Below are positions 42,780-52,499 of a stretch of DNA of 64,000 bases, piece by piece (the first letter of the stretch is position 1; every line of letters starts with the position of its first letter). The position numbers were made by a program, and so were the translations under genes. The notes beneath the pieces are model-generated. The model was not told the DNA's origin and searched no databases. It saw nothing but the letters and a program-made list of their open reading frames with translations. This DNA comes from Branchipolynoe longqiensis (taxonomy: Eukaryota; Annelida; Polychaeta; Phyllodocida; Polynoidae). The stretch is taken from NCBI GenBank assembly GCA_030323885.1, contig CM059189.1, positions 43,677,428-43,741,427 of the forward strand, in the 5' to 3' direction.

Positions 42780-43037
42780 TCAGGGATGTGACATTAGTCT
42801 TTCTTTTGTTATTTTGTCTAATCCAAATTGTTCCAAATGTTTTCTTAGATGTTGAAGGTTGTTCTTTTCCCTTGGGAAGCTCATCACATCTTTGCTGCTG
42901 ATGTTATTGCTGGTAACCATGATTGTGTTTCCCATGCTGGTACTATCAGTACTGCGTGGGTGTGATCCATCTTGATATTCCTGGCCACTCTGCTGATAAA
43001 GACTCCTGAGTGCGGGACCAGACCAATCCAGTATCAC
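42780..43037 (-). pseudogene. DIRS linker between RNase H and recombinase
   Basis: Frame with SLYQQSGQEYQDGSHPRS and FPREKNNLQHLRKHLEQFGL; the same sequence, interrupted, is present at about 52500-52730. It probably belongs to the start of the recombinase region. No catalytic motif. Confidence 0.6.
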
Positions 43038-43105
43038 AGCTGTCCAGCGTTGAAAACAAGCACCCTCATGGGAGCTTATACGTTATGGGCAGAATAAAAA
43101 ACTTG

Positions 43106-44720
43106 TCACAAAAAAACAACAACAAAAATGCTGAATGGGGGAAATATGTAATAGAATTTATTATTCCAAATTAACAAAATGCATCTACTCTCCATGATTC
43201 TGGCTCTGGATGCCAAGACACATATCTTGGTAACCTTTTGTTGTTGCGTGATGCAGAGATCAATGTCTGGCTTGCCCCATTTGTGACAAATAATATCGAA
43301 AATATTGTGGTTCAATGACCATTCTAAATGGTCATGGAAGTGTTGGCTTTCTGTTAGCCATATTTTGTGTTTCTCTGCAGAATCCCAAATAAGTTTTGAC
43401 AGGTTGTTACATGGTTTGGAGCGAGTCCCTCCCATATTACGAATGTAAGCCATAGCTGTTGCGTTATCTGTTAGAACTCTTTCATGATTTTTAGGAATGT
43501 GAACCAGACTGCCGAGTCCTAGGTAAATGGCTCTGAGCTCTAGTACTTTAATTTGGTCGGAGATTTCATTTTCCATCCATCGGCCACCTGTTGTCTGTTG
43601 GTCTCTCTGGGCCCCCCAGCCTTCTGTTGCGATAGTAGTGTTAGGCGCTCCCATCCTAATTGGGTTGGGTGAGTTGTTTATGCGTGAAAGCCACCAAATT
43701 ATATCGTTTTGGCCTTCTGGTGAAATTGTCATAGGCCGCTCGAAATTTCCTTTTGCGTGAGCCAGTGCCAAGTTTTTTTCATCTATCTCTAAGGATTTGA
43801 TATGGGCCTGGCCATATAAGATAGCTGGTGCGTAGGCTGTCTTTATTCCTATCAAGACTGCGACTTGTCGTATTTTTGGTTTGTTAAATTGTAATAATTG
43901 GTTTGCTGTTGTTGTAAATTTATCTACTTTTTGTTCTGTTAATGAAATTGTCATTTTAATGGTATCAATAAAGAAACCCAGAAATTTGAGTTTGTTTGTT
44001 GGCGTTAGTACTGATTTAGTGGCATGTATGTAGAAACCTAAATTTGTAAATGTTTTACATAATTTATCTATTGCTGATTGATTGATTGGTGGTTTCCTGT
44101 CGGCAGCATAGGCCATATTCACGGCGAGAATTGTTAGTTTTTTATTCAACCATCACCGTTACATAAAAGGTAAAAGCATACAATCAATTATGTGTCAATA
44201 GACACTTATGAATTTTTTATGTGTTTGCACAACAATAAATGAATCGTCAATGTATGGGAACATGATATGTCCTTTCCTAGGCATTAGCGAAATAATCGGT
44301 TTGAGTAATCTTGTGAAAATGTGTGGACAGCAGGCCAGTCCATTCAGAATACATGTGAACTCATAAAGTTCCCCATTCCAACAAAATCTTAAATACTTTC
44401 AATCATGTTTATAGATGGGCACTGTGTAGTATGCATCTTTAAGGTCAATGCTGGCTAGCCAAGCGCCTTGTGTGACTAAGTCTCTCGCTGTTTCTAATGA
44501 AAACATTTTATAGTGTTTGTATTCTACAAATTTGTTAAATAAAGTTAGGTCTAAAATTAGTCACCACTTGGTTTCGGTCTTAAGAAGATATTCGAGATAA
44601 ATTCCCCATCAACGTGTAATGCTGGTTCTATTATGCCCTTTTCGCAAATCTTTAGGACTTCCGTGAGTTGTCTCTGCCGTACTCCACTTTGTAGCCATGG
44701 CTCCGAGACTGTGAGTAAAA
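43106..44720 (-). pseudogene. DIRS-type reverse transcriptase/RNase H, copy 1
   Basis: Upstream RT pieces in several frames: CEKGIIEPALH and NIFLRPKPSGD near 44540-44640, then the catalytic PYIDDSFI at 44240-44256 with both Asp present. Then GFYIHATKSVLTPTNKLKFL and GFFIDTIK, the DIRS thumb/connection. RNase H: GGRWMENEI, VLELRAIYLGLGSL, LTDNATAMAYIRNMGGTRS. About 14 residues around the last RNase H motif (AHIPG..N in copy 2) are deleted here. A LINE tail interrupts the gene at 44077-44214. Dead copy. Confidence 0.88.
44077..44214 (-). mobile_element. LINE 3' tail inserted in the DIRS RT
   Basis: GATTGATTGATTGGTGGTTT, GTCGGCAGCATAGGCCATAT, TCACGGCGAGAA and AATCAATTATGTGTCAATAG: the last ~135 bp of the LINE at 48216-48865, in minus orientation. 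Confidence 0.88.
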
Positions 44721-45363
44721 AGACCAATGATTAGGCATTGTCTTAGGCGAAATAGCACACTAATAATTAGAGTATAATTATACTAGGTGTGTATTTTATG
44801 GCGTTAAATCAATGCTTAATGCAGGTGTATGGCTAACAGACAGTCGCAGGATAATGATATGGGTAACCAAGCGATCCTAACGAGGGGTAGGGACCAGTGT
44901 AGCGGTGCCCTCCCACACTCCAATTACCTATAAACTCTCCCACCTGTGTCTTTTTCGTCAACAAGTTGAAGAAAATACTATAGGATTCAAATGTACGCCT
45001 TAACGAGAATCACAACAAGGGGAATCTTAATGAGACCCAGGGAATGAATCCCCAACGATGTAATTGGCTCCCGCCAAAACATCTCTCCGTTCGGCAACGG
45101 ACGGCTTAATTAATACCCAAACAATGGAATCATTGTTCTTTTGATCATGCCAATTACGATCGAAACTAAGCTGTAAACAGTAATATCTTATCGAAAAGTT
45201 TTAAAACACTTTGTATGTGAATGCTAACATGAACTAAACCAATGTATCGCGTTTGAACCTGTTTGGTTTTTTAGTAAATGTAGAAAAACTGTCAGAGCTG
45301 TTCACAACGCATCCTCCTGCTGTGAGCTGATTATGGTAATTTTCTGGACCTGGATGTGCTTCG
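44721..45363. other. Unassigned; expected place of DIRS gag and leader, but no gag seen
   Basis: No reading frame like the gag frames of 54445-55290. Either an internal deletion or foreign sequence. AACGATGTAATTGGC and GGCAACGGACGGC are the only notable words. Confidence 0.45.
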
Positions 45364-45412
45364 ATCTCCCTGGGCTATGAGTAGCCAGAGGTGTATTACC
45401 GATGTAAAATAT
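45364..45412 (-). repeat. DIRS left inverted terminal repeat
   Basis: Minus strand starts TATTTTACATCGGTAATACA and continues CCTCTGGCTACTCATAGCCC. It aligns with plus strand 52404-52451 at about 38 of 46 positions, in opposite orientation relative to the element, as expected for DIRS terminal repeats. Confidence 0.65.
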
Positions 45413-45424
45413 ATATATGACGCT

Positions 45425-45680
45425 GAGACTGTCTCAAAAGGCGCTAAGCAATATGGGACAAAACTTTGTCCATAGTAACGATCAACACACTATCTACTTA
45501 TGCATTTGCTCATGATAAACTGATTTGTTTTTTACATGGTGTTTCATAATCTCAATAGAATACATATTGATTTGAAGCAAATGTCCTTGTGTTTTCAGTG
45601 TAACCATTTCTGTGCTGTTTTGTGTCAATCGTTACTATGGACAAAAAAAATGAAGAGTTAGCACCTTTTGAGATATGCTC
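45425..45680. mobile_element. Q-MITE copy 3
   Basis: GAGACTGTCTCAAAAGGCGC to CACCTTTTGAGATATGCTC, 256 bp, followed by TA/GT repeats. Confidence 0.9.
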
Positions 45681-45691
45681 ATATATATATA

Positions 45692-45808
<117 letters not shown>

Positions 45809-45809
45809 T

Positions 45810-46124
45810 ATACATATATCCGTTGATAATTGCCCCCGCATGCTTGCCTATTCTATCCCATTGTTCTAATGATACTCGGCTATTTCATTATTTAAGCCAA
45901 TAACAATTACTTTTAAAAAGTTAAAATAAATCATGGTTCAACTACTACACAAACATCTGAACATGACTGGGCTAACTCACATTATCAGCTGGGTCATCTT
46001 GATAGATTTGGCAAAAGCTGGTATCGATTATGGATCTTCAAATCAAAAACTGGATGGGACTACAATAGTACCCATCTTCTATTGTGGATCCAGACCAATG
46101 TTGTCCTGACATACCAGGTGTCAA
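45810..46124. other. No feature recognised
   Basis: CAGACCAATGTTGTCCTGA at 46091-46109 also occurs near 30317 beside another SINE-A, hinting at a shared older repeat. Confidence 0.4.
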
Positions 46125-46463
46125 CCAGATGGGATGGCCGAATAAGTTAGAGCATCCGTCTCCTGTGCTGGTAGATCGTGGGGTCCTGAGTTTGAACCCT
46201 GGTCAAGTCAAACAAATGACTTAAAAATTGATACGTGTCGCTTCCTAGCCTGGTGCTCGGCATTATTAGGATAGGGCAAGGACTGGTTGGCTCAGTGTCA
46301 GGATAATGTGACTGAGTGGGATATCGGGTCATGGTGCCAGCAGCCTGGTTTCCCAGTGGGACAGCACTATAAAGTCACCTTGAGTGCGCAGTCACAAGTC
46401 GGTACCTGTCCTGATAGGACCTTAGATGTTGCTAGGACGTAAAACAACAAACAAACAAACAAA
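46125..46463 (+). mobile_element. SINE-A with alternative tRNA head, full length
   Basis: GGGATGGCCGAATAAGTTAG / AGCATCCGTCTCC head and box B GAGTTTGAACCC, then the common body and tail (GTAAAACAACAAACAAAC). The head matches the inner copy at 28262-28598. Confidence 0.92.
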
Positions 46464-46861
46464 TACCAAGTGTCCTGTGATATATGGGGACGGACAGTCG
46501 AACGAAACAAAGCCTCTTTGTACATTTAACCATTTTTCCACATATAGAAATGCTTTCCTTATCACAAGGGTCGCTGAAGCTGCTAGTGCTACTGAAGATT
46601 AAAAACTTAAATTGAACCATAGAGATTTAGTGCTATATGATTAAATAACAATTTAAAAATCGAAAAATATTCCAGTCGCCATGGTCGGCCTAGTGTGACA
46701 GCTTTTGTTTTCTTTTTTTAGGTGTGACTGTTTCATTTTAAATGTTCTAAAAGAGTATTGGTCAGTGGTTAATTACTGGCTAATTGGAGGTTAATTAGTG
46801 GTTTTGGCTGAAAAGCCAGGCGAACCACACAATGTTTTAACGATGGATGTTCCCCCAAATT
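46464..46861. other. No gene recognised
   Basis: TTTTCTTTTTTTAG at 46707-46721 looks like an acceptor, but no frame follows. Confidence 0.35.
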
Positions 46862-46922
46862 GTATTGTTTGTTTGTTGTTGTTTTACGTCCTAGCAGCAT
46901 CTAAGGTCATATCAGGACGGGC
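46862..46922 (-). mobile_element. SINE-A tail fragment
   Basis: TTTGTTTGTTGTTGTTTTAC then GTCCTAGCAGCATCTAAGGT. Confidence 0.8.
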
Positions 46923-47063
46923 CCCAAAATTGTATCATTATTGTTATTATTATTATCCCAATGAAATGCACAATTTCCACTTTACATGTTTCCTGATGAT
47001 TTGCTCATAACTTTATATTATATTTATAATCAAGTCAATACAGGAAATCTTTCTGGCAATTAA

Positions 47064-47409
47064 AGCAGCATAGTCCGATGGAGCATCAAAATGTCAAAAC
47101 CTGAGCAATTATCTAGATTTGATCCTACATATATAACTTATATATTGATGCAGTTATTAAGCATTTGTTGTCACATAGAAGGGAATACTGAGACAATTTA
47201 ATAGAACCTGTTGCTCCTGAAGCCTATGGTGTAAGAGTTTGGGCTTGCTTGCTGAAACTAATTTGACATGTTTATACTTCATATATCTCAAAAGTTTGAC
47301 AAGTAAAATAAAAGTTACTCCAATCTAAAGCAAGGTAGATTATAACAATCAGTTTAATATATTTATCTCAGAAAATGGCCGAAACTCAAAACCATCCGAC
47401 TATGCAACT
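47064..47409 (+). mobile_element. P-MITE, intact, 346 bp
   Basis: TTAA at 47060-47063 and 47410-47413; ends AGCAGCATAGTCCGATG / CATCCGACTATGCAACT. Confidence 0.92.
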
Positions 47410-47499
47410 TTAATAAAATCGTGTTTTTTATTTTCAATTAAAGAATATTTTTAATGGTTTAAGAAAGATAATCTTGCACATGTTATTAAATACAATACA

Positions 47500-47741
47500 T
47501 ATATTAGAGTTATAGCGCTATAGTCTTGAAGAATATAGCTTGAAGTAACTTTTATCATAAATTGTTAGCTTTGGAGATGCTTGAAGAGAAAAAATGCCAA
47601 ATTACTTTTGGTGTGCACACCGAAATCCTGGACTCCATAGACTTCAACTTCAAGAGTAACAGGTTCTATTAATTTTACTTAATAGTCCCTTCTATGCAGC
47701 AACAAATGCTTAAAAGTACGCCAGTATGCCAGTATTCAGCT
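47500..47741 (-). mobile_element. P-MITE, partial, inverted to its neighbour
   Basis: Contains GTAACTTTTATCATAAATTG, AACAGGTTCTATTAA and AACAAATGCTTAAAAG, ending CAGCT before TTAA (47742-47745). Confidence 0.78.
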
Positions 47742-47745
47742 TTAA

Positions 47746-48215
47746 CAGGGTTCATACCAGTTTCGACACATCAAATTCAAGGACATTCAAGGACTTTCAA
47801 GGGCATTTCGGTGCAAAGTTCCAGGACAATTTAAGATATTTATTAAATTAAAGTGCCCATGAAACATGGCTGTATTAATAGTTGATTCATTGTGTAAGAT
47901 GTGAAGTGTAAATAAGCATCTAAAAAACAACTAATGTATGTGTAGTTTTAATATAAAAATCAAGAGGCAGGATACCAAACCCACAAAAATCACTTTAAAA
48001 TATAAAACATCACTGATTAATGAATAAAGAACATATGTGTAGAACACCCGAGCTATTTATGACTTTAAAATAATAGGCTTTAAAGATATTGTTATGATTT
48101 TTTAATTTCCAAGGATCTTTATCCAAATTCCAGGACTTGCCAGGCCTGGAATTCTGAATTATCAGATTCCAGGTCTTTCCAGGTTTTCAAGGACCCGTAG
48201 TCCGTACGAACTCTG
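47746..48215. mobile_element. hAT-like MITE, 470 bp
   Basis: CAGGGTTCATACCAGTTTCG to GTACGAACTCTG, with TTCAAGGACATTCAAGGACT/CCAGG subterminal repeats on both sides. Its left end touches the TTAA of the P-MITE; a clear 8-bp duplication is not visible. Confidence 0.75.
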
Positions 48216-48865
48216 TTTAAAGAACACTGATCTGAAACCACTAATAGCCAACCACATAAAATCCAAATGGCAACATGAGTGGGATGAAAACATTAATAAA
48301 CTTAAAGAAATTGAACCATCTGTGGGAAAACCACCCCAGACTCATGCGGGAGGTCGGCAGGACCAAGTGGTCCTTTGCCGCTGCCGTATTGGCCACTCGT
48401 GGCTTACACATGATTTTCTGCTCAAGGGGGAACCTCCCCCTGAATGTATTGGGTGTCAGTCCCCGCTGACACTCAAACACATTTTACTAAGTTGCGTTGA
48501 TTTTTTGGCCTTGCGCCAACAGTTCTACACTGCAGACAGTATGCGTGACCTTTTTACTAATGTAAAGCAGGAAAACATGTTAGCCTTTTTGAGGGCAGCT
48601 GGACTGTACCACCTCATATAGTTTACTAAATAAATTCTATCAATTATTAATCAAACTTTTCTTTTTCTATGGGAATTTGTTTCCCTTGACCACAAATGTA
48701 TGATTGTGAGCTTTCTAATTTAATGAGTGTCTATTGGCACATAATTGATTGTGTGCTTTTACATGTAAAAGCGATGGTTTGAACAAAAAACAAACATTTC
48801 TCGCCGTGAATATGGCCTATGCTGCCGACACGGCGTAAAGCAACCACCAATCAATCAATCTGTTT
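48216..48865 (+). pseudogene. 3' end of a non-LTR retrotransposon (LINE), copy 2, open to its natural stop
   Basis: The frame from about 48222 to 48621 encodes the ORF2 C terminus: KSKWQHEWDENINKLKEIEP, RCRIGHSWLTHDFLL, the zinc knuckle CIGC..KHILLSC, and the end FLRAAGLYHLI before TAG. The 3' UTR carries CTCGCCGTGAATATGGCC and ends in (ATCA)n at 48845-48861. 5'-truncated; RT lost. Better preserved than 9846-10530. Confidence 0.85.
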
Positions 48866-48950
48866 AAAGACTGCACGTGTTGGTTCATCTGGCTTTGAAT
48901 AATAATATGCTGACTATTAATATTATGCATAAAGGGCAACATCCCCACGT

Positions 48951-49043
48951 ACCGTGCATGCTGATGAGAGAGGACAACTGTTGAGTAACGAGAGAGTTAC
49001 TGCTTCTATGAGATCTCTCTCCTATCTCACCAGCATGAACGGT
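48951..49043 (+). ncRNA. Pre-miRNA-like hairpin candidate
   Basis: The arms ACCGTGCATGCTGATGAGAG and CTCACCAGCATGAACGGT fold with about 21 of 24 pairs, three isolated mismatches, and a loop of about 45 nt that can itself form a small hairpin (GTAACGAGAGAGTTAC). Overall 93 nt, close to an animal pre-miRNA. No conserved seed recognised. A MITE-like foldback is the alternative. Confidence 0.3.
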
Positions 49044-49351
49044 GCCTGGAGATGATGTCCTTGCTGTGTGTCAGTAAGGCCAAATAATAAGTTGGTGATC
49101 GTCCTTTTGATCACACAAATCAAGTTCGGGCAGGGTGTTGTTTTTTCTGGCGCATGGCGTAGACGTAATACGTAACTATGTAGGCATTTGGAAATCTTCT
49201 CGCTTTCCCTTTTGTTAGTACTGAAGTAGTCCCTTTAAAGCATTATATCTCAGGGTCTAATAAGGCTATTATAACAAATTGTAAAATTTCCCCATATGTA
49301 GACATTGGCGGATGTGTGAACTAGTCTATAGTAATTACAATTGTTATATAA
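49044..49351. other. No feature recognised
   Basis: Short words ACGTAATACGTAAC at 49161-49174 only. Confidence 0.4.
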
Positions 49352-49812
49352 AAAGGTAAATGGTATATAGAGCCAGAGGCATAAAGGTATTATGAGGTGC
49401 TGGTGATCCTTTGCTGAATGTGATATAAACCTTGTGTAGTTATAGATAGTGTGAGAGGGGCACTACTTTTAGTGTGACAGAGCCTTGAGAGCTCTGCTCA
49501 CATACCCCCTCCCTCCCAATTGTTATTTACGGATCACTGCACACCCAGACACAACAGGGCACTGTAGCCATAAACAACCAAGGCTTGGATACCGGCAGGT
49601 TGGATGTTCATTGGTTGGTTGAAGAATGACTAGTGCTGATTGGAGGAGCTGATCAGGTGTGACAGCCATCTTGGATTCATGAGACTATATAGTAATAAAC
49701 CTGAGGGTGTAAGCTCTCCTTCTGTGCACTTTCTACTCTACCTTTCTCTTGCCTGTAGTGATTTCATATTTAGCCTACCTACACAAACACAGCTGCCAGC
49801 CGTCGACTTGAC
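49352..49812 (+). mobile_element. LTR-like dispersed repeat, copy 3
   Basis: AAAGGTAAATGGTATATAGAGCC, GATAGTGTGAGAGGGGC, TTACGGATCACTGCACACC, TTCATTGGTTGG, ACTATATAGTAATAAACCTG, TAGCCTACCTACACAAACAC. TATA-like and AATAAA signals lie 10 bp apart. Confidence 0.58.
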
Positions 49813-50074
49813 AAAATTATGCATTTTTAGGCAGCATTTAGAAGCAAGCCCCTTGCTGATAAAAGAGGAATTTGATGCCTTCAGGGTGTTTGAAAAAAAA
49901 TTCCAAGTGCCTAAACTATGTTGCACAGATTGTGTGTTTACGAAAGTTGAATTGCTGCTAGCCCGAGGTACTTTTAACAGTTAAAAAATGGTTTAATCAG
50001 GGGCGGCCGATTTTTCAGGCATGGGAGAGGACGATCACCAATTCTTTTATTTGTTTACCAAACATGCCATGTTG
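49813..50074 (+). other. Unassigned; partial similarity to 51718-51775
   Basis: GAGGAATTTGATGCCTTCAG at 49867 pairs with CAGGAATTTGACGCATTCAG at 51749, within 60-bp related blocks. Its plus frame (PLLIKEEFDAFRVFEKKF) might be a decayed element ORF. Confidence 0.4.
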
Positions 50075-50670
50075 AGCTGTATTCACACGGGCGAGTTAAA
50101 ACGCCTCAGGTAAAACCAGTTGCCTAGATCGATTTACATTTGCCGTGTGAACGCACGGCTGAGGCGGATTAGGGCTGAATCGATTTACATGAATCGTTTA
50201 CTGTAAAACGTTTCGCGAGGTGGTCTACAGGAACCGATCTACGCTGAAACGTTTTATCTTGCCCGTGTGAACACATATGAAGCAATTTATGACGTCACAC
50301 GCATGCGCAGTCGAGACCTTGGTTTGTTGACTTTCCGGTCGATCAAAAGTGCATATTATATAATTTAGTCTATGAAATCACTAGCTGTGCACAGATATTT
50401 TTTTCATCATTTATTTTTATGGTTTCACTGCCCAGCAGAAGTTTTGACCGTTCCAAACCAATATGATTCAGTCCATACATATCTCGGTCGAACCCACACT
50501 CTCTCCTGGTGACGTCGACGAACCCAAACTGGCGCTGGTTAGTATCGACTTGCTCATGCGCTGATATCGATTTCCGGCCCAAGTACTGCCCGTGTGAACG
50601 CGCCTCTAAAACGCCTCAGGTAAAACGCTTTGCCTACATCGTTTTACTTTTTGCCCGTGTGAATACAGCT
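50075..50670. mobile_element. G-MITE copy 1, 596 bp
   Basis: AGCTGTATTCACACGGGC to GCCCGTGTGAATACAGCT, flanked by TTG (50072-50074; 50671-50673). Repeated internal CCGTGTGAACGC words; the central 250 bp (CCGGTCGATCAAAAG.., GCCCAGCAGAAGTTTTGACC) is shared with both other copies. Confidence 0.9.
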
Positions 50671-50673
50671 TTG

Positions 50674-52097
50674 GTTGGAAGTCCCGCCTATGAACAGCAG
50701 AGCTTGACCCCGTGACCTTTTGGTATAATGGACCAATCAGGAATCACCACCGTCCTTAGCCCCGATCTGATCCTTCCGGAAACTGGAACCGACCCTAGCA
50801 TTATGGGGAGTGTCTGGAGCTAATGAGTATTTGATGGAGCATGGACGAGACTTTAGTGAGGCATGAAATCCCACACACAGATTGCACAAATGTCGACATC
50901 ATCAACCATGAGTTCAAATGGAATATATTTGTTTGACAACTTCTTTAATGTTATTTTAGCATTACAGTATTTAAGGGCAGGAAATTTCAATTGTGACCAA
51001 CTGATATTCGTCTTTCCCCAGATAAAAGATTCACCCCATACTGTTCTGTTCTCTTCAGTAGGGGTAAAGAACAACTCGTTAGAAAAAGTGGCGAATGGCT
51101 GGGTAAATTCAATCAAAGGAGCACATAAATTCTTAGCTTAAGAAGCAAAATATATTCTTCATATATCTTAATATCTACCCGCTATTTTTCATTTGAAAAA
51201 TATAATAAAACATGTAGTTTAATAGACTTTAAAAGTCAAATAAACCACATTCTATGGTCGTCATCTCATCTTTTTGCATTCTCTCCCATTTCACCAACTC
51301 TGTGCCGATATAACTTTAAGTAGCCATTGGATACTGGAACCAGGAATTCCACTTCCTTTTCCGTACGAAAGCAATTTTCGCCCATATTTAGACTATGTTC
51401 TCATTCACCCCTACTGGAAGTATGGGGTGAATCTTTTATCTAGTCCTTCCCCTGTTCCTTCCTTAGACGGATTTTTTTGAACCGGGCCTATCTTTAGATA
51501 AAGTGGAGGAAGGAGGGATTTAAAGCATGGTACGCAACTTATATACATGTATAGCATATATTACTAAACACATAAATTGGTTATTATTAATAAGTATGCG
51601 GAGTTTTTGTTTGTTTCTAGCCATGGGGCATTTAAAATTAATTTGAGTAACATATGTTGGTGCTTGATTATTTCGGATGATGGTCCCCCTCCAGACCCTC
51701 TCTTTCAAAGGTAATTTGGTGCAGTATTTGACGTCTCTTGCTAATAAAACAGGAATTTGACGCATTCAGGGTTTTTCTTTAAATGTTGCCTACTTTAGTA
51801 CCTATGCTTTAAACTTACTTTGCAGCTCCCATCATATCGCGCTTGATAGTGATAACCAAACTTGGTAAGATTATTCCCATACATTTGTTTCAAATGAATA
51901 TAATTCCATAATAGATAGCAAAATAGGTATGTACATGTGCAATACAAATACGAAAGACATTAATGTATGCACGAGTATCAGTTATCATCCATGAGTAGAT
52001 AAAGTGCTTTCATAGACATAGTCTCATACTATCAATCATAGGCTTCAGCTTTAAGTTTGACCCATTTGACACCATTTCGAACACTGATGGCGATTAA
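50674..52097. other. Unassigned; includes a spaced inverted repeat
   Basis: ATAAAAGATTCACCCCATAC (51021-51040) with CTTCAGTAGGGGT (51054-51066) is mirrored by ACCCCTACTGGAAGTATGGG and GTGAATCTTTTAT (51407-51439). The frames on both strands at 50853-51141 and 51274-51480 have no known motif. CCAATCAGG at 50731. Confidence 0.5.
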
Positions 52098-52401
52098 TAG
52101 TTATACAAATCTTACCTGGGTACAGATGATGGACAACTGGTGTTCTCCCAGGGTACTACCCTCGGGTAGTCATGTGTCAGGGAGAAGGAAGCACATCCGG
52201 GTCCAGCAATCTTTCACAAACTTTTAGGATAAAAAATGATTTAACACTATATGGATACTTTTTGTGTTTTCGATTTGGTTCTAGCGAAACATGATAGTCG
52301 TGGTAGGGTGGATGGGCCCTGACCCACGACTATCCGATGCTAGTACCTCGGGAAAACACCAGTTATCCATCATCTGTACTCAGGTAAGATTTGTATAACT
52401 A
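52098..52401. mobile_element. Large imperfect palindrome, DIRS-terminus-like
   Basis: AGTTATACAAATCTTACCTG..GTACAGATGATGG at the left is inverted as CCATCATCTGTAC..CAGGTAAGATTTGTATAACT at the right; the arms continue for about 50 bp (ACTGGTGTT.TCCC). Internal AGGGAGAAGGAAGCACATCC resembles AGGGAGATCGAAGCACATCC (minus strand) next to the DIRS ITR at 45364. It could be two DIRS ends with the interior lost. Confidence 0.6.
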
Positions 52402-52403
52402 TA

Positions 52404-52451
52404 CTATTTTACCTTGGTACAATGCCTCTGGCTACTCGTAGCTCAGGGAGA
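52404..52451 (+). repeat. DIRS right inverted terminal repeat
   Basis: TATTTTACCTTGGTACAATG then CCTCTGGCTACTCGTAGCTC: the inverted partner of 45364-45412. It marks the 3' end of DIRS copy 2. Confidence 0.65.
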
Positions 52452-52499
52452 ATTTTACACGCATGTGATATTACCCTTTCTTTTGTTATATTGTAAAGT

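Noticed and set aside
50853..51141. Overlapping frames of 87 and 92 codons on opposite strands
   Set aside because: No recognisable motif on either strand, and an inverted repeat runs through the area.
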